Assembly (NCBI RefSeq): GCF_905220565.1
Contig: NC_059409.1
Coordinates: forward strand, 6,021,501-6,085,500
Source: Melitaea cinxia
Taxonomy: Eukaryota; Arthropoda; Insecta; Lepidoptera; Nymphalidae
Length of the DNA: 64,000 nt
Direction of reading: 5' to 3'
The position numbers were made by a program, and so were the translations under genes. The notes beneath the pieces were generated by a model. It did not search any database. It saw nothing but the letters and a program-made list of their open reading frames with translations, and was not told where the DNA came from. Below, piece by piece: positions 23,822 through 35,167 of this stretch (position 1 is its first letter; every line of letters starts with the position of its first letter).

Positions 23822-24380
23822 ATAATAATAATAATAATTCTTTATTTCAGGCAACAATTTGACCCATAAAACAATTTGACTTTCTTCAATTCTTATAATA
23901 CACAAATACAACTTTAAAAAAATGAATAAATGTCACGACAATTTGAAAAATACAATTACAATAATAAAATAAAACTAATTACAATCACACAATGTCCAAT
24001 ATGAATAATAATAATAATTAATATTTAAAGCTTTCGCTCCGGCATTTGTATCGCAAGGTGTCTATCGCAGGGTATCTATCGCAGCAATGCCGAAGGTAGA
24101 AGCAGTCAAAACGCTCCGCGATCATCTTCAGCACACTGTTTTGGCTGCCCCTTACTCTACGCACAAAAGATGCGCATCGCTTACGCATGGTGGTGTGGAA
24201 GCAGTCGGTTCTTGCGTCTGCAAACATGCCCGAGGCGATGCAGCATCGGAGCAACCCCAACAGTATCCTGAATGCATTATTGTAGAGGACACGGAGGTCA
24301 CTGTATCTTTTCTTTGTGTAGTCAGCCCATAAGCTACACAATAAAAACGTAAGCGGTGCAGTTGCAATAACTAGTACAAT
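23822..24380 (-). pseudogene. Non-LTR retrotransposon 3' end (RT C-terminal part and 3' UTR)
   Basis: Reading the minus strand from about 24380, the open frame encodes LCSLWADYTKKRYSDLRV, YNNAFRILLGLLRCCIASGM and MRKRCASFVRRVRGS, the C-terminal region of a Jockey/CR1-like LINE polyprotein. It is followed by an AT-rich 3' region that ends in a (TTA)n tail (plus strand AATAATAATAATAATAATTC at 23822). The RT catalytic core is absent, so it is 5'-truncated and inactive. Which LINE clade is uncertain. Confidence 0.7.
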
Positions 24381-24691
24381 ATAACTCCTCGCAATTAATT
24401 AGGAATACGACAGTAACGCAACACTGTTTCATTGTTCTGTGACAATGACAAGCATTAATTGGAAAAGTTATAAATTCAACCAAAGAGACAATTAGAGAGG
24501 AGCATGAAATGATAAAATTAAATAACAAATCCTCCTATTATTTTGCTATAGCTTTTCTTTCGACATTCTATGCGTAGAAATTATAATTAAGCGTCTGTTT
24601 TTTTTTTTTTTTCATCAAATATTTTCATACAAATTGTTATGTCGACCTATATAAACAAAAAGAAACGGTGTCCATAAATAATAAAAAATAA

Positions 24692-25586
24692 TCTTTTGGT
24701 GCTAATATTATAAAGCTGAAAAGTTTATTTGTTTGTTTAGGGAGCATTTTACGTAAGTTATTAATGATTAAATTGATCTTATTCGTAGACCGCATTTTAA
24801 TTTCATTTACATACAGTAAAAATGGTAATAACTAGCTATTTCACATTACCTATTTATATTGTTGCGGGGGCGTTAACAATGGAAAATTCCCGTTTTTAAG
24901 ATATCGACTCCAAATTTGGTACGAATCTCCTATATGTGATGTAGAAATGATCGATGAGCGGATTTTAGGATAACTCATGCCCAATAAGGATTACGGGGGT
25001 GGGCGTTAACAATGAAAATTTTAAATGTATGTAACTCCGAAACTACTAAACCAATTTTTATCAAATTTTTTAAGCATCTGTAATTTGGTCCAACTTGGGA
25101 GATAGGGTAGTTTTTATCTCAATTGGACTCGGTAGGTGGCGCTGCTATATGTATGTAGCTCTGAAACTAATGAATCAATTTTTATCAAATTTTGTAAGCA
25201 TCTGTAATTTTGTCTGACTTGGAAGATATGGTAGTTTTTATCTCAATTGGACTCGGTAGGTGGCGCTGCTATCTGTATGTAGCTCTGAAACTACTGAATC
25301 AATTGTTATCAAATTTTGTAAGAATCTGTAATTTTGTCTGACTTGGAAGATATGGTAGTTTTCATCTCAATTGGTCTCGGTAGGTGGCGCTGCTATCTGT
25401 ATGTAGCTCTGAAACTACTGAATCAATTGTTATCAAATTTTGTAAGCATCTGTAATTTTGTCTAACTTGGAAGATATGTTAGTTTTCATCTCAATTGGAC
25501 CCGTTAGGTGACGCTGCTATCGGTATGTAAGCTATCGAATTTGGTAGCTGTTTTCCGGGCAGGACAACTTCTGCTGGGTCCGCTAG
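24692..25586 (+). mobile_element. Non-autonomous Helitron with 124-bp tandem repeats
   Basis: The 3' end is GGGTCCGCTAG at 25586, followed by T. The 5' end is less sure: TCTTTTGGTGCTAATATTAT at 24692 fits because TAATATTATAAAG is shared with the Helitron at 60871. Between 25030 and 25530 a 124-bp unit repeats about four times (ACTCGGTAGGTGGCGCTGCT, GTATGTAGCTCTGAAACTA). The family without expansion is seen inverted at 45643-45867. Confidence 0.7.
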
Positions 25587-25749
25587 TACGTTAATAAATT
25601 CATATAGAGACGATTTCTCGAAATAAAACACGCAATTTTTATTAAATGCGCCATGCAGCAACGAACATAAGTACAAACAGATATACTTACAAGAGTCCGG
25701 AATTACACAATATATTGTAACATAATTGTATTTACTCGCAACGAAAAAA

Positions 25750-26150
25750 CTTCCCGGCTTCAATTACATCGACACGTACTACGTAGCTAGACGAAAAAAT
25801 AGTCAAGTAAATACTCGTTATCAAAGATTACTCAAAAAGTTGTTATTAGCTCTCGATGAAATTTAAATGTGACCACATGATAAACATCAGCTTTCGATTA
25901 AATCAAAAATCATCAAAATCAGTACAACCGTTAAAGTGTTATGCGGAAAAAATAGTCAAGTAAAAACGCATTATTAGATATAAATCGAAAAGTAATTGTT
26001 AGATCTCAAATAAATTTCAATGGAACCAAATGACACACCTTTCGATTAAAATTTTTTTTGTCGAAATCAGCCCACCCAGTTAAAAGTTCTGAAGTAACAT
26101 ACATAAAAAAATATATATAGTCGAATTGAGAATCTTCTCCTTTTTTGGAA
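25750..26150. repeat. Dispersed AACCGACTTC-type repeat, copy 2
   Basis: It has the same internal order as 10942-11316 (CTTCAATTACATCGACACG, ATGATAAACATCAGCTTTCG, TTCTCCTTTTTTGGAAG). The left end is changed to CTTCCCGGCTTC and the right end is cut after GGAAGT. Confidence 0.6.
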
Positions 26151-26159
26151 GTTTAACAA

Positions 26160-26345
26160 TGGTTGATTGATTGCTTCAACCTGTAGCATCCCATAGCTAG
26201 GCATATGCCTCTTTTTACATGTAGGAGATGCGTGGGAACGTTGTGCACCACGCTGCTCCCTTGCGGGTTGACGGATATATTTCCTACTATGAGTAACGAT
26301 CGCTATCAGGTGTCTATGATTATATACTACTACTGATATATATTA
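26160..26345 (-). mobile_element. SINE family A, 3' part
   Basis: The minus strand gives CGATCGTTACTCATAGTAGG, CCGCAAGGGAGCAGCGTGG and the tail AGCTATGGGATGCTACAGG. The tRNA-like head is missing. Confidence 0.7.
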
Positions 26346-26349
26346 TAAC

Positions 26350-26530
26350 GAACTTCGACGACGCGTTTGCGCAGTGGTCATAGCACTGACTGTTGCGCTG
26401 GCGGTCGCGGGTTCGATTCCCGCGTCACGACAGACATTTGTATCGGCCATATAGATGATTGTCGTGATCTGGGCGTTGTGCTTGTGTTTTGTGTGTTTCC
26501 GGACACAACTTCCGGTTTGAAGCGTTTATG
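26350..26530 (+). mobile_element. tRNA-like SINE head, second subfamily
   Basis: A-box-like GCGCAGTGGTCATAGCACTG and B-box GTCGCGGGTTCGATTCCCGC are followed by ACATTTGTATCGGCCATATA and GTGTTTCCGGACA. A copy of the same subfamily lies inverted at 45000-45165. The cloverleaf is degenerate, so it is a SINE head, not a tRNA gene. Confidence 0.7.
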
Positions 26531-26559
26531 ATAAGTCTAGTGCTCCCAAGAGTGTGTGA

Positions 26560-26695
26560 CGGTGGTGAAAGCCATAGGGACAGACACCTAGTACAGAAAC
26601 ATAAGTTTTGTACAAATACAAATATAGGTAAGTACGTCTCGAGCGAAAATCGAACCTGCAAACACTGGTGTGAGTTAAGCGCCCACGCAATACAT
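26560..26695 (-). mobile_element. SINE family A head, inverted
   Basis: The minus strand has GCAGGTTCGATTTTCGCTC followed by ATTTGTATTTGTACAAAAC and the GTGTCTGTCCCTATGG segment, the same order as the head at 31060-31200. Confidence 0.55.
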
Positions 26696-26784
26696 GCAAC
26701 ACTTTACAAAGGAGTTGTCATGTACCATATAAATATACGTATATTTATATGGTACATGACAACTCCTTTGTAATAGTGTTGCAC
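26694..26784. repeat. Near-perfect 91-bp palindrome
   Basis: Positions 26704-26738 are the exact inverse of 26739-26773 with no loop (centre ATATAC|GTATAT). Beyond a one-base slip the symmetry continues with TGCAACAC on the left and GTGTTGCA on the right. Confidence 0.95.
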
Positions 26785-28620
26785 GTATATCTTACAACCA
26801 TTTTTATTTTAAGCATGTATCTAAGTACTTCCTATTTATAAACGAAACGTAAAACAATTGCGTACATTTTTATTATTCCTATAATTAAATTACATCCATT
26901 AACTTAGGAATCTGTCTCATAGTAGCCATAATCTTTTGCATATTCATAGTTTCTGTTTACGTTATTCTAAAACCAACTGCAAATTGAAATTTCAAGTAGC
27001 TTTATACCATTACCAATACCAGTACCTAATACTTATATTAAAGTGTGCAGTTATAAGTACTAATTGATATCTTTAGAAAGGAAAATGAAAAAAGTATATA
27101 CAGTTGTTTTTTACTGTTTTAAATGCCCTAATAATACAGCATGTAAATGAGAACTGTTTTTCTGAAATATGACCAATAACAAAAGCAATTGTTTGAGTCA
27201 GAATAACTTTCTTATTTTGTTTATTCATACCTACTCAATAAAAGAAAAGATTCTTTTGATTTAGGAACATCAAAGCGAATTTGTTTACATCTAACGTTTT
27301 CTTTGCTTTCATTCGCTCACTTGATGTTTTGTTTTTCGTTAGAAAATGTTTTGTAAATACGAATTTTAGCCTTTTTCGGTATTTAGAAAGAAATATAAGA
27401 TTCATCAGTTCATCAGCACCCTAGGGACATTAGAGCCTGGTGTCCACGCCAGCGAAGTTTTCAAGAACGACAATAATCAGGACATGTATTTTTTTATGTT
27501 CACAAAGTTGCTTTAAAAATACAATGTTATTGAAAAATAAACTTCGAACTTTTGCACGACTGTGATCCTAGTCAAAGTTCTAAGACACCTTGGTGGAAAA
27601 AATCTCTGAATTATTGACAATATCAAACTTGACTCTTCAGAGATTTACAGAGTTATCATTGTTACTTTTTAAGATTTTTTCAAACAAATATTTCCACGAT
27701 GCAGCCGCATGTGTATTATAAGTACCTACCTATTTATTACGTAAAGCATGCCTTCTACTAATAGTTTTGTTATTAAAATCGTTGTAGATAAAGTGGTCAA
27801 ATAAGCTAAGATGTCCATTCTAACTATATCGATAAAAAATTATACATCGTTTTGCACTATCTTCAATATTAAAACTTATATGTATACTGTAATAAGTATA
27901 ACTTTCTCAACTTGAATTACAGAAGGTAATTTTCTCTGCTTAGTATTAACGATTCAATCCACTAATTTAACGTAACATACGTATTACGTTCCATTTTGTG
28001 GAAGCAAAAACTTGATAATCAGAGCTAACTCGACCGCCAACTGCAATTAAAGAGAGGAAATATTATCTTAACGACTTAAGGCTAGAACTCCATCAGCTTT
28101 AAGGTTCTCCAGGCACAAACTTTAGATAATGCGATAAAAGATTTGTTGGGCTTGGAATATTAAATTAGATTAAACGGTGATTTGTCTTTTGAGCAGCTTC
28201 AGTATTTAATAGGCTCAATAAGTTAATATTAAGGTCCCGAATAATTTGTGGCATTAGTGACCTTTAAAGTTACATTATTTTCAATAAAATTCTAATTCTA
28301 TTGATTACTTTTTTAAGTGATTACAAATACTTTTCATTTTTAACGATTTAAAAACACATGAAAACAATGATTCAAAGAAAAGAGCTTCTTAGAATATATA
28401 CGAAATTATTCAATAAAATGTTTTTTTTTTGTTTGATGATGAAATTAGGGTTTAGAACCGGAAACCTTTCTTTCGGTACCGGGATTTCCTGGTTTATTGG
28501 GCAGTCAAAAAGAACCGGGAAATCTAATTTCAGTCTCAGTTCTTTCAGTACTTTCGGGAATTTTTTTTAATTACGCAATTCATATTGAAGCGAACTAGAG
28601 ATGCAAACTGGGTATCTACA
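26785..28620. other. AT-rich intergenic sequence
   Basis: No exon or repeat family was recognised. The frame 28358-28570 is short and unsupported. Confidence 0.5.
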
Positions 28621-28639
28621 CGAAATTTATTACGTGTCC

Positions 28640-29240
28640 TAAAGATAAGGCTGCTATAATAAAAACATGATGGTGGGACTATGGCAACTGTTCAAAAATC
28701 TCCCTCTTGTATAGATGGAAAAAACTCGTGCAGAATCAACGTCTCTATGAAGAGATAAAAAGATACTTATAGATCATAAAAAATATAATGAACTGCCTGT
28801 CGTTGAGGGAGTCTAGGAGTTGTAGTTTATATTGGGGGACACCTGCAAAGGTGCAAACAATATTCTGCATATAGACAGATGTGTGAAAAAGTATCCAACG
28901 TTTCGATGCGAAACATTGTCTGGCCCTGTTCAATACCCTGAACTTTTTGGCAGCCAGTTTGACATTATTCTCCAAACTATCTCGAAATAGGACCTCATTC
29001 GTAATGTAAGCATAAGGATCTTAATATTCAGGGAGACGTTCTAGAAATTTAGAGCTACAATGAAGGAGAGCTTGAAAGCGTCAAGTACTCAAATCTGCGA
29101 CTTTTCTTTCACTTTCATCCCAGAGGTAATAGGCGTGCCAGTAAATAAGGCATCATCTGTGCATTAATGGGTTTCCGAGAATACTCTTTCGACAACCACA
29201 TTATTCTGCTCTGGTTAAGAAAACCGGTTACCGGAGTGCA
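28640..29240 (-). pseudogene. Degraded non-LTR retrotransposon fragment
   Basis: The minus strand encodes KLAAKKFRVLNRARQCFA and TFAGVPQYKLQLLDSLNDRQ, resembling the thumb/C-terminal region of Jockey/CR1-like LINE polyproteins. Later frames (LHRDVDSARVFSIYTRG) continue the homology after a break. Stops and shifts are numerous, and no catalytic core is present. Clade and ends are uncertain. Confidence 0.5.
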
Positions 29241-29605
29241 TGATACTTCTAAGATATCGTATGGTGGTTTCCATGTCAAAAGAGCTTTATGCCAGACCCT
29301 ATCTGAATTATATGAAAATTACTTTGAAGTGCCATAGCTTCTCCGTTACCTTTTAATAGTGATTGCTCAACGGCGTCAATCACAGTTAAATCCTACGCTA
29401 CTACATTGATTGGGTTTGAAACTAAGAAAAAGTAGGCTATTATCAAAGCAAATTCACTACTACTTACGCTTTCAATACCATGACCGGTAAACCGTTTCAC
29501 TACTAGACTTCTTGTTATAAAAAGAATGAACGACACTGTGCGCGCGCATCGTAAAAATTTACTCTCATCATTTTTCCCTAACGCGCCAATAGAAGTATAA
29601 CTTTA

Positions 29606-29652
29606 AAAAATATTCGAATTGAGAACTTCCTACTTTTTCGGAAGTCGGTTAA
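29606..29652. repeat. End fragment of the AACCGACTTC repeat
   Basis: ATTCGAATTGAGAACTTCCT and CGGAAGTCGGTTAA match the right end of 10942-11316. The rest of the element is absent. Confidence 0.5.
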
Positions 29653-29899
29653 AAACAGATCTGTTCTGAGAATCCTAGTTCGCAGTTATACTCGCTGGAA
29701 AATATTCCTCCGATAAATAATTCGCTATCCGCTCGGTGCAGAAATCTCTATTTTTTACAAATATTTATTTCTAGTTTTATTATAAGTTTTTGTCTTTATA
29801 GTTTGCTCCACTATGTCGCGTAGAGCACGCAAAGCCGATAGTCTCAGTTTTAACCATAGACACGTGAAAGTGACTGACTCACTGACGTGACTCATGATA

Positions 29900-29934
29900 G
29901 ATAAAACCATGGAGCAATGCTCCATGGATAAAAC
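29900..29934. repeat. Tiny hairpin flanked by 8-bp direct repeats
   Basis: The direct repeat GATAAAAC at 29900-29907 and 29927-29934 encloses the 19-nt perfect hairpin CATGGAGCAATGCTCCATG (9-bp arms, 1-nt loop). Confidence 0.85.
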
Positions 29935-30617
29935 ATTCGCCAATCAGCAGTGGGAAGCGTAGTTAATTAAGCTTCAACTCTTCTCCTACAATTGAGGAGA
30001 AGCCAACAAAGAGGACTTACAGTCTGATTCAGTTCAATTCGATAACATAACAATGGCTATGCATAGCATTCACGTCATGCTGTTTTTAACCTAGCATAAA
30101 AAAGAAAACAAAAAATAAACGCAAAACGGAATCTTAATAAAGAAATAAAAATTAGTATGCTTTACTGAAGTAAAACTTCTTTAGCTCCATCTAACTTATA
30201 TATCCCTCTCAACTTCCGTTCACTTCGCCCGATCACTCTTTTCGTAACGCTCTCGGCACGCATTCACCATAGCTAACTCCCCAAGTCAAGCGTGCGTAAA
30301 CTTTATTTCAAAAATTGAATATTAACCATCATCGGTAGCGAAAATATTAATAACGTTGACAGTGAATTTAAAGACTATTTTTAATTAAATTCAAAAAAGG
30401 ATGAGGTTATTACTTGTACGTTGTATTACCTGTCGATGTAATTGAAGTCACACAACACAATTATATACCTATCGTATTAAAATAATTAATAATATATCCG
30501 TTTCAAAATATTCTGTATAGTGCCCTGAAATAATTATGCGAATCGATCTGTGGAAAGAGGCAGTCGGCTAATTTCAGCTTGGTAAAGCGTTGTCTCTGTC
30601 GAACACTACCTATTATA
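29935..30617. other. AT-rich intergenic sequence
   Basis: No gene was recognised. A fragment of the AACCGACTTC repeat (CCTGTCGATGTAATTGAAGT) lies near 30431-30450. Confidence 0.45.
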
Positions 30618-30935
30618 TTAGCTGACCCAGCCACGCGTTGCTGTGGCTCAGTAATTATAATTTAGTAGAATATTTGTAATTCTATATTCAAACGCACCAT
30701 CAACAATCTAGAAATAGAGAAACCGCGCCATCTACCGGACATCTGTGCAACTTAGATGCCAAAGTCGTTTAATAAATATTTAATATACAATAACCAATAT
30801 TGAGATCAATAATTGAGATAAAAAATACCCCATCTGCTAAGTTGTACCAAATTACAGATGCTTACAAAAATGGATAAAAATTGGTTCAGTAATTTCGGAG
30901 ATTATCGCTAGCATACATCGTGACACGAAATATAT
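30618..30935 (-). mobile_element. Non-autonomous Helitron, 5' end blurred
   Basis: The minus-strand 3' end is AGCCACAGCAACGCGTGGCT, GGGTCAG and CTAA at 30621-30618, followed by T; the AGCCAC...GTGGCT arms form the subterminal hairpin. The 5' side reads ATTTCGTGTCACGATG and runs into AT-rich sequence, so its first base is uncertain. Confidence 0.6.
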
Positions 30936-31044
30936 AATATATATTATAATATATAAATAAGTATTTTAAGTTGTATTATGGCATCTTTAGAAAAAACAGG
31001 GAAACTTTTACAAGTTCAACTACGATAAATCATCTTTGATATTT

Positions 31045-31375
31045 CAACAACCGCTCTGGTATAGTGATGCGAGTACACGCCTAAAACACTGACGGTTTGC
31101 GGGTTCGATTCCCGCGCGGGTTAGATATTTGTATATGTACAAATATTTCTTTTCGGTTTGGATACGTCCTTGTGAGTCTGAAGTGGTGGTGAATCTGCAT
31201 GGACGAAATGGAGTTTCAATACAAATAAATAAATGGTAAGCTCTAGTTTTTCGTTTATTTATTTTTTTGTGAACCCCCATCAATAAATATTACGAGCCGC
31301 CTCTGATGCAGTGGAGCAGCATGGTGAAAGAGGCCTATGCCTAATAGTGGGATGTTACAGGCCGATTGCATCTTC
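31045..31375 (+). mobile_element. SINE family A
   Basis: A head with TGCGGGTTCGATTCCCGCG is followed by ATTTGTATATGTACAAATAT, a shortened middle and the tail GAGGCCTATGCCTAATAGTG, GGATGTTACAGGC. The middle third is partly deleted compared with 11995-12335. Confidence 0.75.
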
Positions 31376-31963
31376 AATATTTATAAATATATAGTTACCA
31401 GACCCGTAAGATTTAAAAAAAAAATATTAGGTATGAAAATATAAGTAATTATTTTAAAACATTCAAAAGATAGTTGCAAATGCCATTGAAATGTCAAAAA
31501 TTTTAAACAATATCATAAACTAAATACTGAAACACATTCGTAAGCACACTGAAAAATTGGAGAAAAAAAAATCAATTTCGTTGGCGCAATTTCGTGGATG
31601 ATTTTGATCATCATCTCATGATTTAACTACTGGTAAATAATTAAATATGTAAACATGATGTAAACATGTTTTTTTTTTCTTATCTTATTTTACACCAAAA
31701 TACCATACACAGCACTTGTAGAAAAAATTGCTGTATAAAGGATAAAAAAAATATAAATACAAACAAATCATAATTGTCTTAACAGCTCCTAATGCATATC
31801 GAAATGTTAGTATTTTGTGTGACAGTTATAATACAGTAAGATATAATACATTTTATCAATCAGTAAATAAGAAAGGTCTGGGGGTGTGGGACTTCGGATG
31901 GATCTTGATAAGAAAAGAAGCGACGCCGTAACTGTTTTTAAAATTTATAGAATAACACTTAAT

Positions 31964-32203
31964 CTACGTAATATTTGGTATATCTCCAATCCACCAAAAC
32001 ACTAAACTATTTTCAGCATTAGTTGAATACTTTAAATCTCCCTCCATAGATAGATCAACTTGTGTTAGATCATCTATATCCTTCTCTGAATCTTCAATTA
32101 CTGATATAGGGTCATTAAAATGATATTGACCTGATCCAGTGGCAAGGATCGGTCTCAATGGATGAATTGAAAGACTGTTACAACAGTCAGTGTGTAACAT
32201 AAA
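31964..32203 (-). CDS. WDR79: WDR79 exon 5 (terminal)
   Basis: The acceptor on the minus strand is TTTCTTTACAG before 32203, phase 0, 79 codons and a TAG stop. It encodes the last blades, with HPLRPILATGSGQYHF and NSLVFWWIGDIPNIT. Confidence 0.85.
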   Translation of the reverse strand, partial: FMLHTDCCNSLSIHPLRPILATGSGQYHFNDPISVIEDSEKDIDDLTQVDLSMEGDLKYSTNAENSLVFWWIGDIPNIT

Positions 32204-35167
32204 CTGTAAAGAAAAATATTGATATATTGATACAAGTTTACACTACACTTTTGAATTTTATGATTGAATCAGATAAAATATTAACTACAGTCTATTAATT
32301 AATTAAAATATTACTTTTTTTAGTTTTCTATATGAAAAACAATCTGTGTAGTATGATGGACTTCAGTAGGTACTATTTTTAATTTAAGTACAAAATTATT
32401 CATAAACAATTTGTATAGAATGACTCAAATTTGCTTTGCTCCAGTAGTGGTCACGAAAAATTTATATTAAAGGATTTTACAATAAAATTAAAATTGTGTG
32501 CACAGTGCATTTACGCTAATGTAACTTGTAATTTTAATTCATATTTTTTTATAAGCCTAGTTTTTAGCTGTTACTCAAAAACTACGAGCTACAGATAATC
32601 GGTCTAATTTTCAGATATTTTTGGAAATCAAACTTACAATCTATCATACTTTATCTCAAAAAATTATCTAATAGTATAATTATTCACCTTAGTAAAATAT
32701 GATCTAATTTCAAACCTTACCCAAACATATCAATTTGAATAGTAAATTACATTAAGTACTTAATTATAAAAGATAAAACAAGATTAAACATAAAAATTAT
32801 TCTTATTAAAACTTACTCTGTAAGAAGCATTCTCCTTTGAAACATCAGTTATGTCAATACTGCTAGTCCACCTAACTTTATCCATATCCCATACTTTGAC
32901 CACACCATCTGTACCTCCAGTAACTAAATATTTACCACAAGGAGAAATATCAAAATAAATTCTTTGATTTGTGTCTACGGTTCTTTTAAGGATGTTGAGG
33001 GGCCTCTTGTAGTAACGAATATCCCATACAAGTAGCCTATGATCTTTTCTAGCTCCAGAAATCAATTTTTGTCCATCTGGTGTAAATTTTATGTGTGTTA
33101 CTCCACCTAATAAAAATTTAAGTTATTTAAATACATATAATTATCTATGAATTAAGGTTTTGCAATTTTGAAATGGTTAAACTTTTGCACCATTTTTTTC
33201 ACAATTTTTTTAAGTAAAAATAACAATTTTTTTTTAACAAAGTAAATAATGTTTCACTAAAATATATTTAGTAATCGTATTTGTAAGAAAAATAAATAAT
33301 AGAGCCATCACCAATTTATATAAAAAAAATAATAATAATAAATACCAGAATGCCCATGCATTTTTCCAATGCTTTTATAAGTTCCTTCTTGACTCATATT
33401 ATAAAGACTTATAGAGGTATTCCATGAACCCACAGCTAGTAAATTCGTAATGGTGGTTAGGCAAGTTGCTGATGATTTTATCTTGTGTTCTCCAAAATCA
33501 CGCCCAGGTCTGAAGAAAAAAGGAATCAAGTAATTTACCATTTAAAATGAAAATAGTATCGTATGGTGAGCGTTTTAGTTTTTGTTGAATATTATGTGAT
33601 AATATTCAATGTTTTATGTAATTAATGTTTTATTATATTTAATGTTTTTCTTTTTGTTTTATAATGATTTGATTTCCAAAGACATCAATGAAACATAGTA
33701 CATTGACTTATTTCTATACCATCATAAATCACAATAAGCACCATAACAACCACTCTGGTGTAGTGGTGCGAGTAGTCACCTAAAACACTGACAGCAGGTT
33801 CCATTCCCGCTCGGGATGGATATTTGTATTTTTACAAATTTTTTTTTTCAGTTTGGATGTCTGTCCTTGTGGGTCTCTCTACAGTCCTTCAGAGAAAATG
33901 TCAAGCTGTCGGTCCCAGTTGTTATCGTAAATATCTGATAGCGATCATTACTTATAGTAGGAAACATAAACATGTTCCCTACAATGAATTATAGTTATAG
34001 ATTGTTCCCTACTATGGTTAGCAGATGCCAAACCACAGTAGAGCAGTGTGGTAGATTAAGATCCAATTCTTCTCCTAAATGGAGAAAGCGGCCTATGCCT
34101 AGCAGTGGGATGTTAGAGGCTGAATGTAAGCACAATGAATCACATAACATGTGCAAAATTTTGACAGTCAAGAAAAAACTGCATCCTGATATGTTTAATC
34201 CTCAAAACAAAATTAAAAATTTCATAATTCAAGTAAATTTAAAGGGACTTTTGAAACTTCATTTCATTCATTGTATCTATGCCCGATAATGTTAAAATCT
34301 CGTGTCAATATTATACTACCTTTCAACATCAAAAGTACGTAGAAACTTCTTATATCCTGCAACTATTTTTGTACCGTCTGTAGTGAATGTGACGGACATA
34401 GCCGGTTCCATCTCGTCAAAAGCGTTGAAACCCCGATATGAACACCTCAGAGAACCATCAAATGCATCCCACATCTGTACTGGAGCATTCTGTTTAGTTG
34501 TGATCCAGCTAAAATTATATTTATATAAATAATAAAAATTCAACTACTTTTTATATATTTTTATGCTATACTAATGGTACTTTTAAGTAAATGAAAAGTA
34601 TAAAAATACCCTAGCATTTATAAGAATGCAGTTTTTTTTTTTTATCAGGTAATTAAAACAGTTATGTATAGGAGAAATCTGGTCTCGAAAAATTGAATTT
34701 TTTTTATTGTCTTACCAGCAGCTCTCAGGGAGATGACTATTCATCCCAGGATACCAACAAAAATCGTATACTAGTCCAGCCTCTTTAACATGAATTACTG
34801 AATCTAAAATGTCAATTGTCCGTTCAGGATGTACGGATCCAGTGTAGAGATCTTTAGGAAGCTCTGTGACATGCACTCCATCGTTATTTACCACTGTCAA
34901 ACAACAAGTGCCGTCTGGAGACCATTTACATCCACGTAAATAAGGCTGAACTTCATTTCTAGCACAATTAGAAGGAGACCAAGAGGAATTACATAGTTCT
35001 ACTAAAGTTTTGCTTGAAAATAAACGTGGATACTGGAACAAACTTGCTTCATATGATTCGATACTTTCAATATTACTATTATCGTTTAGACTACTTTCAG
35101 TCTTATCGGTGAGATTTACTTCTTCATTCATTTTGAAATTTCTACTTAAAAATTTGATAAAACGCAA
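31964..35167 (-). CDS. WDR79: WDR79/TCAB1 (WRAP53)-like WD40 protein
   Basis: In other animals this protein binds box H/ACA and Cajal-body small RNAs and delivers telomerase RNA and scaRNAs to Cajal bodies. Five exons join on the minus strand: 35167-34716, 34508-34320, 33509-33346, 33106-32817 and 32203-31964 (stop TAG at 31966-31964), 444 residues. All introns are GT-AG and phases agree (2, 2, 1, 0). A low-complexity acidic N-terminus (about 50 residues) precedes a WD40 propeller with visible blade motifs GCKWSPDGTCCLTV, PVQMWDAFDGS, TFTTDGTKIVAGYKK, ISGARKDHRLLVWDIR, LVTGGTDGVVKVWDMD and SLVFWWIGDIP. The order and spacing match the WRAP53 family; it is somewhat shorter than the vertebrate protein, mainly at the ends. 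The start could be the ATG at 35167 or the in-frame ATG at 35134, which I prefer because its upstream residues look like untranslated sequence. Confidence 0.88.
32817..33106 (-). CDS. WDR79: WDR79 exon 4
   Basis: Acceptor TTTTTATTAG before 33106 and donor ACAGA|GTAAGT at 32817. It enters in phase 1 and leaves in phase 0. It contains two complete WD motifs (LLVWDIR, VKVWDMD). Confidence 0.9.
33346..33509 (-). CDS. WDR79: WDR79 exon 3
   Basis: Acceptor TTTTTCTTCAG before 33509, donor TTCTG|GTATTT at 33346. It encodes PGRDFGEHKIKSSATCL through KMHGHSG; enters in phase 2, leaves in phase 1. Confidence 0.85.
33750..34130 (+). mobile_element. SINE family A in WDR79 intron 2
   Basis: The head contains AGCAGGTTCCATTCCCGCTC and ATTTGTATTTTTACAAAT. 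The body has GATAGCGATCATTACTTATA, with a small tandem duplication (ATGTTCCCTACAATG, TTGTTCCCTACTATG), and the tail CCTATGCCTAGCAGTGGGAT. It is antisense to WDR79. Confidence 0.75.
34320..34508 (-). CDS. WDR79: WDR79 exon 2
   Basis: Acceptor ATAATTTTAG before 34508, donor GAAAG|GTAGTA at 34320. Phase 2 at both ends. It encodes WITTKQNAPVQMWDAFDG through KKFLRTFDVE. Confidence 0.88.
34716..35167 (-). CDS. WDR79: WDR79 exon 1
   Basis: First coding exon; donor GCTG|GTAAGA at 34716, leaving in phase 2. An acidic, serine- and asparagine-rich N-terminus is followed by the first blade (GCKWSPDGTCCLTVVNNDG). Alternative starts are 35167 and 35134. Confidence 0.82.

Noticed and set aside
24087..24332. 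81-codon plus-strand frame
   Set aside because: It is antisense to the LINE C-terminal relic, which has clear family similarity on the minus strand.
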